Assembly (NCBI RefSeq): GCF_000382225.1
Contig: NZ_KB907808.1
Location: 62,001 to 126,000, forward strand
Reading direction: 5' to 3'
DNA: 64,000 nucleotides
Source of the DNA: Hymenobacter aerophilus DSM 13606
Lineage (GTDB): Bacteria; Bacteroidota; Bacteroidia; Cytophagales; Hymenobacteraceae
The notes below the pieces were generated by a model that did no database searches, was not told the DNA's origin, and saw only the letters and a program-made list of their open reading frames with translations. The translations under genes were made by a program, and so were the position numbers. Of the stretch, positions 33,525 to 43,601 are shown piece by piece (the first letter of the stretch is position 1; every line of letters starts with the position of its first letter).

Positions 33525-34319
33525 CTAGTAAAACTCCTTACGGCCCCGCTCCCAGAACATCACCAGCACGAAGCCCACAAATAGCCCGGCCACGTGGGCA
33601 AAGTGGGCCACATTGTCGCCGGGCGTCTGATTCACGCCGCTGTACAGCTCGTAGAGGCCATAAAGCGGCACCAGGTACTTGGCTTTGATGGGCACGGGCA
33701 ACGGAAATATAAAGAGCGTGGTGTTCGGGAACAGGTAGGCAAAGGCGAACAGCACCCCGAACAGCGCCCCTGACGCGCCGACCATGGGCACATTGAGGCT
33801 GCGCTCATACAACTCCTGCATGGTATTCAGAATACCCTGCACCAAACCGGAGTCGTTGGGCGTGGCGTGCAGCTGGCGCACCACGGCATCGAAGGCGCCC
33901 TCATTGAACTGCTGGGCATGCGCTTCCGCAAAATCCTGCAAATGCACGTCCGAAGGGTCTTGCTGGAAAACCTCGATGTTGTGCCGCATTTTACTGATTT
34001 CGTAATAGCGCAGGCCCGAGTAGAGCATCCCCGAGCCGAGCCCGCAGATAAGCCAGAACGTGAGGAACCGCTGTCCGCCCCAGCGCTGCTCCAGTAGCGG
34101 CCCGAACACCATCAGGCCAAACATGTTGGAGAAGATGTGCATGATATCCTGAGTAGAATGCATGAACATATACGTCAGGAACTGCCAGGGCTGGAAAAAC
34201 TGGGAACCTACTGGATACAGAGCCAGCAGCCCCAGCCCACCCGGCAGGTTGGTAGCGAGCAAGTAGATTACCACGTTGGCGATGAGCAGGTTGCGGACCG
34301 TCGGCGTGAGGTTAAACAT
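33525..34319 (-). CDS. Rhomboid family intramembrane serine protease (2)
   Basis: 264 residues. The core has FMHSTQDIMHIFSNMFGLMVFG, catalytic Ser183 in VPMVGASGALFGV and His242 in HFAHVAGLFVGF. Between the third and fourth membrane segments is a soluble, charged loop of about 70 residues (roughly 105-175), so the protein has a sizeable extramembrane insert absent from the first rhomboid. It is transcribed ahead of rhomboid 1, and both sit downstream of mutL in the same direction. Paired rhomboids next to mutL recur in Bacteroidota, as far as I recall. Confidence 0.93.
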   Translation of the reverse strand: MFNLTPTVRNLLIANVVIYLLATNLPGGLGLLALYPVGSQFFQPWQFLTYMFMHSTQDIMHIFSNMFGLMVFGPLLEQRWGGQRFLTFWLICGLGSGMLYSGLRYYEISKMRHNIEVFQQDPSDVHLQDFAEAHAQQFNEGAFDAVVRQLHATPNDSGLVQGILNTMQELYERSLNVPMVGASGALFGVLFAFAYLFPNTTLFIFPLPVPIKAKYLVPLYGLYELYSGVNQTPGDNVAHFAHVAGLFVGFVLVMFWERGRKEFY

Positions 34320-34395
34320 AGAGGAGGAGCTAGGAGCGGGAAATAAGGAACTGCGAGCGGTAAACGGAGAGCGAGCAGCAGAGAGTAAGAATACA

Positions 34396-34527
34396 AAGGA
34401 ACGTCATGCTGAGCGAAGCGGAGCGGAGTCGAAGCATCTCTACCGCTTCGTTGCAGCCACTGGGGTTAGCATAGCACACGAGATGCTTCGACTACGTCTC
34501 CGCCTTGGCTCAGCATGACCGTTCTTT
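34396..34527. repeat. Palindromic element, family B copy 3
   Basis: Arms GGAACGTCATGCTGAGCGAA and its imperfect mirror GGCTCAGCATGACCGTTCTT, inner arms GAAGCATCTC / GAGATGCTTC. The interior (CTACCGCTTCGTTGCAG, GGGGTTAGCAT) resembles copy 4. It lies between mutL and the rhomboid genes. Confidence 0.88.
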
Positions 34528-34539
34528 CAACCCTCGCCC

Positions 34540-36633
34540 CTACCCAAACAGCTCGCGCAGCTGGCCCAGCTCCAGCATTACGATGGTGCGGCGGCCGTCG
34601 GGGGTGTAGTTGGGCACGGTGCAGGCGAACAGCTTATCGACGATGGTGGTCATTTCGCGCTCCGAGAGGCGGGCGCCGGCGGCGCTGGCCGCTACCCGGC
34701 GGGCCAGGGCGCGGGCCATCTGCTCGCGCCGGTCGAGCTTGACTTGGCCGCCGCCGCTGCGGAACTGCTCAATCAGGCCTTCCAGCAGCTCCTTTTCGTC
34801 GCGGGCCGGCACATCGGCCGGAATGCCCTCGACGGCAATGGTATGGCGGCCGAAGTCGGTGAAGCGGAAGCCCAGGGCCCGCAGCGCGTCCTCCACTTCG
34901 CGCAGAATGGCGAAATCCTGGGGCGTGAAGGTGATGGTGCGCGGGAACAGCAGCGTCTGGGAGGCACTCACGTCGCGCTCCAGGGCCTGGGCATACTGCT
35001 CGAACAGGATCCGCTCGCGGGCCGCCACCTGATCAATCAGCATCACGCCCGATTTCACCGGCACCAGCAAATACTGCTGGTGCAGCTGCAACACCTTGTT
35101 GCCCGGCCCGGTACTCGACTCGCGCAGCGGCAGCTCGGGCGCGGCGGCCGTGCCCGGCAGCACTTCCACCTGCGGCGCAGCGGTTGCAGCGCTGGCCGGG
35201 GTTTCGGCAGCCGGCGCGACGGGCAGCACTTCGCCCGTTTCGGGGTCCACGTTTTCGGGGGCGGCCGGCGGCGTCTCGGGCGTAGCAGCGGGGGCGGGCG
35301 GGGCCACGGGCACTTTGGGCACGGGCACGCCGGCGGCGGTGGCCTCGTGCTCCACGTCGGGCAGGTTTACGCGGCTCAGGCTGCGGTAGAAATCCTCCAG
35401 CTCCTGCTTGGCCTGCTCGGTGGGCCGGGGCGTGAGGGGCCGCTCGAAGGCGCTGGCGCCGCTGGCCCGGCCCGAAGAGCGCGGGTTGGCCAGCTGGTTG
35501 GCGGCGCTGGCGGCGGCGGCCAGCGCGTCGGGCCGGCCGCTGCCGGTGCCGTCGTCGAAGGGGTTTTTCTCGTTGCCCGACAGTTGCAGCGGCCGGATGG
35601 CGCCGAAGTTCACATCGCCCGCGAAATCGAGTGAGGGGGCCATGTTGTGCAGGCCCAGGCTCTGCTTCACGGCCGAGCGCACGATGGCGTACACCGTTTT
35701 CTCGTCCTCGAACTTGATTTCGGTTTTGGTGGGGTGCACGTTGATATCGATGCTCTTAGGGTCGAGGTCGAGAAACAGCACGTAGAACGGGTGGGTATCC
35801 TTGGGCAGCAGGCCTTCGTAGGCCGTGAGCACGGCGTGGTTGAGGTAGGCCGAACGAATGAAACGGTTGTTGACGAAGAAAAACTGGTCGCCCCGGCTTT
35901 TCTTGGCCGACTCGGGCTTGCCGATGAAGCCGCGCACCGTCAGAAACGGTGTTTCCTCCTCCACCTGGGCCAGCTGCTCCTTATAGCCGTTGCCCAGCAG
36001 GGCCACAATGCGCTGGCCCAGCTTGCCGGCCGGCAGGTTGAAGACCTCCAGATCGTTCTGAAACAGCGAAAACGCAATGCCCGGGTTGGCCAGCGCCACG
36101 TGCTGGAACTCGTCGAGGATATGGCGCATTTCCACGGCATTGCTTTTGAGGAAGTTGCGGCGGGCGGGCACATTGAAAAACAGGTTTTTCATGCTGATGC
36201 TCGTGCCGTCGGGGCAGGCGACGGGCTGCTGGCTCGTAATCTGCGAGCCTTCCACCAGCAGCAGCGTGCCGGTGTCCTGGTCGCGGGTTTTGGTGCGCAG
36301 CTCCAGCTGGGCCACGGCGGCAATGGAGGCCAGCGCCTCGCCCCGGAACCCCAGCGTACGGATGCGAAACAGGTCGTCGGTGGTGCGGATTTTACTCGTG
36401 GCGTGGCGCTCCAGGCTCATGCGCGCGTCGGTCGGGCTCATGCCGGCCCCGTTGTCGACCACCTGCACCAGCTGCTTGCCGGCTTCTTTCACGATGAGCT
36501 GCACCTGCGTAGCACCGGCGTCGACGGCGTTTTCGAGCAGCTCCTTCACGGCCGAAGCCGGGCGCTGCACCACTTCGCCGGCCGCAATCTGGTTGGCCAA
36601 GTACTCGGGCAGCAGTTGAATGATATCGGGCAT
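34540..36633 (-). CDS. mutL: DNA mismatch repair protein MutL, atypical C-terminal motifs
   Basis: 697 residues. The N-terminal GHKL ATPase has ELLENAVDAGAT, VVDNGAGM and GFRGEALASI; the transducer domain (about 210-335) includes HPTKTEIKFEDE. A Pro/Ala-rich linker (about 375-510) joins the C-terminal dimerisation domain. The endonuclease motif of many bacterial MutLs (DQHAxxExxxxE) reads D-Q-V-A-A-R-E-R-I-L-F-E, losing His. The downstream Cys-containing zinc-site motifs read ALARRVAAS and TPDGRRT, without cysteines. Mismatch-coupled ATPase function is secure; nicking activity is doubtful. I saw no mutS or mutH in the window. Confidence 0.95.
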   Translation of the reverse strand: MPDIIQLLPEYLANQIAAGEVVQRPASAVKELLENAVDAGATQVQLIVKEAGKQLVQVVDNGAGMSPTDARMSLERHATSKIRTTDDLFRIRTLGFRGEALASIAAVAQLELRTKTRDQDTGTLLLVEGSQITSQQPVACPDGTSISMKNLFFNVPARRNFLKSNAVEMRHILDEFQHVALANPGIAFSLFQNDLEVFNLPAGKLGQRIVALLGNGYKEQLAQVEEETPFLTVRGFIGKPESAKKSRGDQFFFVNNRFIRSAYLNHAVLTAYEGLLPKDTHPFYVLFLDLDPKSIDINVHPTKTEIKFEDEKTVYAIVRSAVKQSLGLHNMAPSLDFAGDVNFGAIRPLQLSGNEKNPFDDGTGSGRPDALAAAASAANQLANPRSSGRASGASAFERPLTPRPTEQAKQELEDFYRSLSRVNLPDVEHEATAAGVPVPKVPVAPPAPAATPETPPAAPENVDPETGEVLPVAPAAETPASAATAAPQVEVLPGTAAAPELPLRESSTGPGNKVLQLHQQYLLVPVKSGVMLIDQVAARERILFEQYAQALERDVSASQTLLFPRTITFTPQDFAILREVEDALRALGFRFTDFGRHTIAVEGIPADVPARDEKELLEGLIEQFRSGGGQVKLDRREQMARALARRVAASAAGARLSEREMTTIVDKLFACTVPNYTPDGRRTIVMLELGQLRELFG

Positions 36634-36702
36634 TTTATTTAGGGAGAGGCGAGGAGTTGGGAGCTAGCGGATAGAATAGGAGATGAAAGAACAAAGGCCG
36701 GC

Positions 36703-36742
36703 TGTCATGCTGAGCGCAGCGCAGCGGAGTCGAAGCATAACA
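36703..36742. repeat. Single arm of a family B element
   Basis: TGTCATGCTGAGCGCAGCGC then AGCGGAGTCGAAGCAT matches the left arms of copies 3 and 4 but has no right arm within the intergenic region. Confidence 0.75.
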
Positions 36743-36819
36743 GCCTTTTTACCCGCTTTTTTCCAACCGCTATTCACGAGTTATCCGCCTGATAACAACC
36801 GACGTCGGGAATTTCTCCG

Positions 36820-36827
36820 TAAGTTTG
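36820..36827 (+). promoter_or_regulatory. -7 box TAAGTTTG
   Basis: Exact TAnnTTTG in the direction of the glycosidase gene, leaving a leader of about 190 bases. Confidence 0.4.
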
Positions 36828-37018
36828 TAGCCAACTTTGGCCGGCCGTGCCGACACGAATCGGTTAGCTTCGGCGTTGGGCGAGGTGAGTGGCCGGGTTG
36901 GAAGGGCGGCAGCGCAACCCGCGGCCGACTTTTGCCCAGAACTTGATTGAAAGAGCAAAATTACTGTTTTTCGGCTCGTCATCCGCTAGTACCAATTTAG
37001 TCAGAATCACCGGGGCCG

Positions 37019-39973
<2,955 letters not shown>

Positions 39974-40008
39974 CCTGTTGCCCGGCTTTTCCGTTTCTTT
40001 GATTCCGC

Positions 40009-40061
40009 AACCGGCGGCGAGGCGCTCTACCTACTGAGCGCAACTCGCCGCCGGTTTTTTT
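40009..40061 (+). terminator. Intrinsic terminator of the GH3/beta-lactamase gene
   Basis: Stem AACCGGCGGCGAG / CTCGCCGCCGGTT with an inner GCGCTC / GAGCGC pair, followed by TTTTTTG. Confidence 0.88.
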
Positions 40062-40102
40062 GTCCTTGCGCGCAGCGCTACGCTCCTTTTGCCCTCTCTT
40101 CT

Positions 40103-41239
40103 ATGAACATTGGTATCGTTTGTTACCCCACTTTCGGCGGCTCGGGCGTCGTGGCCACCGAGCTGGGCAAGGCCCTGGCGCAGCGGGGGCACCGCGTCCA
40201 TTTCATCACCTACAGCCAGCCGGTGCGGCTCGACTTCTTCAACGAGAACCTGTTCTACCACGAGGTCTATATTCCGCCCTATCCGCTGTTCCAGTTTCCG
40301 CCCTACGAGCTGGCACTGGCCAGCAAAATGGTCGACATCACCCAGAACGAGAAGCTCGACGTGCTGCACGTGCACTACGCCATTCCGCACGCCTCGGCCG
40401 CCTTCATGGCCAAGCAGATTCTGCTCACCCGCGGCATCCGCATCCCGGTAGTTACCACGCTGCACGGCACCGATATTACGCTGGTGGGCAAGGATGCCAG
40501 CTACGAGCCGGTCGTCACGTTCAGCATCAACCAGAGCGATGGCGTAACGGCCGTGTCGGCTGATCTGCGGCGCGAAACCTACGAGCATTTCGCCATCGAG
40601 AAGGAGATTGAGGTGATTCCCAACTTCATCAACCTGGAGCGCTTTCAGAAGCAGGCTAAAAACCACTTCCGGGCCGCCATTGCCCCCGAGGGCGAAAAGC
40701 TGCTGGTGCACACCAGCAACTTCCGCTCGGTGAAGCGGGTGGACGACGTGGTGAAGATTTTTGCCGGCGTGCGCGCCCAGATGCCCGCCAAGCTGCTGCT
40801 GGTCGGCGACGGCCCCGACCGCCCGCGCATCGAAAAGCTCTGCCGCGACATCGGCCTGTGCCAGGACGTGCGCTTTCTGGGCAAGTTGGAGGCCGTGGAA
40901 GAAGTGCTCAGCATTGCCGACCTGTTCCTGATGCCTTCCGAGAAGGAAAGCTTCGGTCTGGCCGCCCTGGAGGCCATGGCCTGCGAAGTGCCCGTTATCA
41001 GCACCAACGCCGGCGGCATTCCCGAACTCAATGAGCACGGCGTAACCGGCATGGTCAGCAACGTAGGCGACGTGGCCGACATGGTAAAAAACGCCCTCTA
41101 CGTGCTCGACGATGAGAACCTGCCCCGTTTCAAAGCCGCCGCCCACGCCCGCGCCGAAACTTTCGCCCTCGACACCGTAGTGCCCCTCTACGAAGCCTGC
41201 TACCGCCGCGCCATTGAAGCGGTGGCAGTGGGGGTATAA
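40103..41239 (+). CDS. bshA: N-acetyl-alpha-D-glucosaminyl L-malate synthase
   Basis: Transfers GlcNAc from UDP-GlcNAc to L-malate, the first step of bacillithiol synthesis. 378 residues, GT4 fold. The N-terminus MNIGIVCYPTFGGSGVVATELG is diagnostic of BshA. HVHYAIPHASAAFMAKQIL, TTLHGTDITLVG and VTAVSADLR lie in the acceptor domain. The donor domain has LVGDGPDRPRIEKL and MPSEKESFGLAALEAMACEVPVI (the GT4 E-x7-E motif). bshB and bshC are not in the window. It lies downstream of the glycosidase gene but behind a terminator, so it probably has its own promoter. Confidence 0.95.
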   Translation: MNIGIVCYPTFGGSGVVATELGKALAQRGHRVHFITYSQPVRLDFFNENLFYHEVYIPPYPLFQFPPYELALASKMVDITQNEKLDVLHVHYAIPHASAAFMAKQILLTRGIRIPVVTTLHGTDITLVGKDASYEPVVTFSINQSDGVTAVSADLRRETYEHFAIEKEIEVIPNFINLERFQKQAKNHFRAAIAPEGEKLLVHTSNFRSVKRVDDVVKIFAGVRAQMPAKLLLVGDGPDRPRIEKLCRDIGLCQDVRFLGKLEAVEEVLSIADLFLMPSEKESFGLAALEAMACEVPVISTNAGGIPELNEHGVTGMVSNVGDVADMVKNALYVLDDENLPRFKAAAHARAETFALDTVVPLYEACYRRAIEAVAVGV

Positions 41240-41246
41240 CCTGAAC

Positions 41247-41291
41247 TGTCATTGCGAGCAGCGCGAAGCAATCCGTTCAAGCAATGCTCCA
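41247..41291. repeat. Half palindrome, family K
   Basis: CTGTCATTGCGAGCAGCGCG then AAGCAATCCGTTCAAGCAATG resembles a single arm of a CATTGCGAG...GCGAAGCAATC repeat; no second full arm is visible. It lies directly after bshA. Confidence 0.6.
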
Positions 41292-41307
41292 AGCCCTAAT
41301 GAAACGC

Positions 41308-41345
41308 AAAGCCCCTGACGTCCGTGCTGGCGTCAGGGGCTTTTT
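41308..41345 (+). terminator. Intrinsic terminator of bshA
   Basis: Stem AAAGCCCCTGACG / CGTCAGGGGCTTT around a short loop (TCCGTGCTGG), then TT. It lies about 70 bases after the stop. Confidence 0.88.
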
Positions 41346-41389
41346 CATTTGCAACGAATTTTTCCGGGCACTGGCTACATGGCTGCGCC

Positions 41390-41755
41390 CTACAATTCCT
41401 CATGCGGAGGCGCGGGGCTGGCACTTAGGTAAGCCATACCGGCCGTTACTGCCAGCGTAACTAGAAACAGTAGCAGCGGCGTAGTGCCCGAGTTGCTTCC
41501 CATAGCTAGGTATATTCCTAGCCACCAACTGATAAAGGCCGTGAGCAGGGTGGAAACACGACTGGGACGCTTATTGGTTGCTTTAGCTACCACTACCGGC
41601 ACCAGCAGTCCTATTCCAAGCGGAACACCCACCGCCAGCAGAATAACGGTCCATAATATTGAGCCCATTGACTGCCCCTTAAGCATTTCAGCATGTGCGG
41701 GGCCACTCATCAGTACCCATGCCATGACGGCTACTACGCGGTTGCGCATCCGCAT
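41390..41755 (-). CDS. Small membrane protein, 121 aa, unknown
   Basis: Not recognised. After a short N-terminus there are up to four hydrophobic segments (AVMAWVLMSGPAHA, SILWTVILLAVGVPLGIGLLVPVVVA, LLTAFISWWLGIYLAMG, LLLFLVTLAVTAGMAYL). The first may be a cleaved signal peptide, AHA|EM. Composition is less GC-rich than its upstream neighbour. Its ATG shares one base with the stop of the preceding gene (TAATG), so the two are translationally coupled and likely act together or at least share expression. Confidence 0.65.
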   Translation of the reverse strand: MRMRNRVVAVMAWVLMSGPAHAEMLKGQSMGSILWTVILLAVGVPLGIGLLVPVVVAKATNKRPSRVSTLLTAFISWWLGIYLAMGSNSGTTPLLLFLVTLAVTAGMAYLSASPAPPHEEL

Positions 41756-42294
41756 TAAAACATAGCCACCGCCTCGCGCTTTATGGCCAGAATGGCGGCG
41801 GCGGTGGGGTCGGGCAGCTCGTCGTTCATCATCGTTTCGAGGATGCGGCGGGCCAGTTCGGAGCCGCGGGCCTCGGCCGGGTTGGGCAGCTTCTGAAACT
41901 GGGAGCTGATGAGGTTGCTGACGCTGTTCTGGGCCTGCCGCACCGCGTCCCAGGTTTCGGGCTGCATGTAGAGCTGCTGGCTGAGGTTGTGCTCCACTTC
42001 GGCCCGAATTTCCTGCAGCAGCAGCCGGTGGTAGTCGGCCGCCGACTGGTTGGCGCTGCTTACGCGCACCAGCAGATTCTGGGGGCTCAGGCGCTCCAGT
42101 AGCAGCGTGATGCGCTCCAGGGCCTGCAGGCGCAGCGGCAGCGTGGTTTTGCTGGCTTCCAGGCGCATCTCAATCAGGCGGCGCTGCTGCTCGCGCTCCA
42201 GAAACTGCTGGAACAGGAAGTAGATGGCCCCGGCCACAATGAGGGCCGGCAGAATGATTTTGAGCAGATCGAAAATGTAGGCGGTCGTATCCAT
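41755..42294 (-). CDS. Single-span membrane protein with coiled-coil-like cytosolic domain, unknown
   Basis: 179 residues. One N-terminal membrane segment (LLKIILPALIVAGAIYFLF) is followed by a long charged helix (QQFLEREQQRRLIEMRLEASKTTLPLRLQALERITLLLERL) and a helical C-terminal part. The pattern is common in Bacteroidota hypothetical proteins, but I cannot name the family with confidence. A near-consensus -7 box TATCTTTA lies about 60 bases upstream on the minus strand (42356-42363). It is the first of a two-gene unit with the small membrane protein downstream. Divergent from the IscA-type gene. Confidence 0.72.
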   Translation of the reverse strand: MDTTAYIFDLLKIILPALIVAGAIYFLFQQFLEREQQRRLIEMRLEASKTTLPLRLQALERITLLLERLSPQNLLVRVSSANQSAADYHRLLLQEIRAEVEHNLSQQLYMQPETWDAVRQAQNSVSNLISSQFQKLPNPAEARGSELARRILETMMNDELPDPTAAAILAIKREAVAMF

Positions 42295-42477
42295 GCGGGC
42301 AGTTGGGTGGAGCGGGCGCGGGTGGTGGCAGGCTTGGAAACCCGGCGCGGCAGCGTAAAGATAGAACGTGAACCGCCGGGGCCAAGCCGTTGTTGTAGCC
42401 TCAAACGCCGTTGCCCGGCTCCTTAGTGCGCCGGGCGGCCAGACAGCGGGGCGGGGCCCCGACTCCGGCCGGCGTTG

Positions 42478-42485
42478 TATCTTTG
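42478..42485 (+). promoter_or_regulatory. -7 box TATCTTTG for the IscA-type gene
   Basis: Exact TAnnTTTG, 29 bases before the ATG at 42515, giving a leader of roughly 22 bases. Confidence 0.65.
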
Positions 42486-42514
42486 CTCCCTACTTCTCCT
42501 AAACCGACTTTACT

Positions 42515-42868
42515 ATGGCAACGGCCGTTTCCACCAAGCTTGCTCCCATCAGCCTTACTCCCCGCGCCCTGCAGGAGGTTCGCAATATCCTCGTCGAAAA
42601 AGCCGTACCCGGCGAATATGGCCTGCGCGTGGGCGTGCAGGGCGGCGGCTGCTCGGGCATGAGCTACCTGCTGGGCTTCGACAAACCCAAGGAGCAGGAC
42701 GAAACCTTCGACGTTGATGGCGTGCTGCTTATCATGGATAAAAAGCACGCCATGTACGTGCTGGGCATGGAGGTTGACTTCCAGGACGGCCTCAACGCCC
42801 GCGGCTTCGTTTTCAATAACCCCCAGGCCAAAAGCACCTGCGGCTGCGGCTCCTCGTTCTCGGCCTAA
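42515..42868 (+). CDS. Iron-sulfur cluster assembly protein, HesB/IscA/SufA family
   Basis: A-type carrier that accepts and delivers Fe-S clusters. 117 residues. The three cluster-ligand cysteines are all present: Cys46 in VQGGGCSGMSY and Cys109 and Cys111 in STCGCGSSF. LTPRALQEVRNILVEK and FNNPQAKSTCGCGSSF are the family blocks. Whether it should be called iscA, sufA or erpA cannot be decided from one gene; no suf or isc genes are adjacent. It stands alone with its own promoter. Confidence 0.94.
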   Translation: MATAVSTKLAPISLTPRALQEVRNILVEKAVPGEYGLRVGVQGGGCSGMSYLLGFDKPKEQDETFDVDGVLLIMDKKHAMYVLGMEVDFQDGLNARGFVFNNPQAKSTCGCGSSFSA

Positions 42869-42955
42869 GCTGCGAGCGACAAACTGACGGCTCTTTCTCA
42901 GCCCCATCGGCCTGCCCTTAGACCTGTATTCCCACTGAATTCAACTTATCACGTT

Positions 42956-43204
42956 ATGGATTCCTTTTTGGTTACGCCGGCTTCGGAAGCAGAGTTCAAT
43001 CTGCTGGCGGCACTTTTTGCCAAGATGCAGGTGCGGGTTCGGTCCGTTTCTGATGCCGATTTAGTAGGGGCCACTGCCTTTATACCTGGTAACCGCGCCG
43101 AAGAAGCGCTGGTGGAAGGCATCCGGGAATTGCGCGAGATTCGGGCGGGCCGGCATCAGGCTCAGACTGTGGAAGAATTCTGGCAGGAAGTGGCGGGTGA
43201 GTAA
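42956..43204 (+). CDS. Putative antitoxin of a RelE-type toxin-antitoxin pair
   Basis: 82 residues. No DNA-binding motif is obvious, but small size, charged composition (RAEEALVEGIRELREIRAGRHQAQTVEEFWQEVAGE) and position fit the antitoxin of a type II module. The helical C-terminus ending in EEFWQEV resembles the toxin-wrapping tails of several antitoxin families. It overlaps the toxin gene by eight bases, so production is coupled. Identification rests mainly on the downstream gene. Confidence 0.68.
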   Translation: MDSFLVTPASEAEFNLLAALFAKMQVRVRSVSDADLVGATAFIPGNRAEEALVEGIRELREIRAGRHQAQTVEEFWQEVAGE

Positions 43205-43535
43205 GGTCGTCTTTGTGCCAGCCTTTACCCGTGAGGCTAAACGGTTGCTGAAAAAGTATCCTTCCTTGGCTGCCGATTTGCAGACACTCTTTCAACGCTT
43301 GGTAACAGACCCAACGTACGGTATAAGCCTAGGGCGAAACTGTTATAAAATCAGGCTTAAAATTGCCAGTAAAAGCACCGGTAGTCGGGGTGGAGCTAGG
43401 GTCGTAACTTGCGTAATGGCCGTCGAGGATACCGTTTACCTACTCTCTATTTTCGACAAGTCAGAACAGGACACCATTTCCGACCGACGATTAAAAGAGC
43501 TTTTACAACTGTTACCTTCCGAGGGCTCTCTTTAA
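43197..43535 (+). CDS. RelE/ParE-superfamily toxin (putative mRNA interferase)
   Basis: 112 residues from a GTG at 43197 that overlaps the antitoxin gene end. The sequence has the RelE-like order: VVFVPAFTREAKRLLKKYPSLAADLQTLFQRL (two N-terminal helices), GISLGRNCYKIRLKIASKSTGSRGGARVVTCVMA (central strands with basic residues) and VYLLSIFDKSEQDTIS (the L-x-I-x-D/Y-K-x-x strand), then a Lys/Leu-rich C-terminal helix. Most RelE proteins cleave ribosome-bound mRNA; whether this one is active is unknown. A bidirectional terminator follows. Confidence 0.85.
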   Translation: MSKVVFVPAFTREAKRLLKKYPSLAADLQTLFQRLVTDPTYGISLGRNCYKIRLKIASKSTGSRGGARVVTCVMAVEDTVYLLSIFDKSEQDTISDRRLKELLQLLPSEGSL

Positions 43536-43550
43536 GAAGATGAAGATTCG

Positions 43551-43583
43551 AAAAGTCGTTTTGCGAAAGCAAAACGACTTTTT
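43551..43583. terminator. Bidirectional terminator
   Basis: AAAAGTCGTTTTGC-GAAA-GCAAAACGACTTTTT is a perfect hairpin with a GAAA loop, between the convergent toxin and DUF2254 genes. Confidence 0.9.
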
Positions 43584-43601
43584 CATTTCACTCCCTGTTA
43601 G

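Larger units (their letters stand above)
36634..37018. other. 385-base intergenic region upstream of the NagZ-like gene
   Basis: It separates divergent mutL and the glycosidase gene. It contains one arm of a family B palindrome (36703-36742) and a perfect TAAGTTTG -7 box at 36820-36827. It also contains a small open frame at 36683-36946 whose sequence shows no protein-like pattern. No RNA gene is recognised. Confidence 0.6.

Noticed and set aside
36683..36946. 87-residue + frame in the mutL upstream region
   Set aside because: It starts in a repeat arm, has no protein-like pattern and runs across a predicted promoter box.
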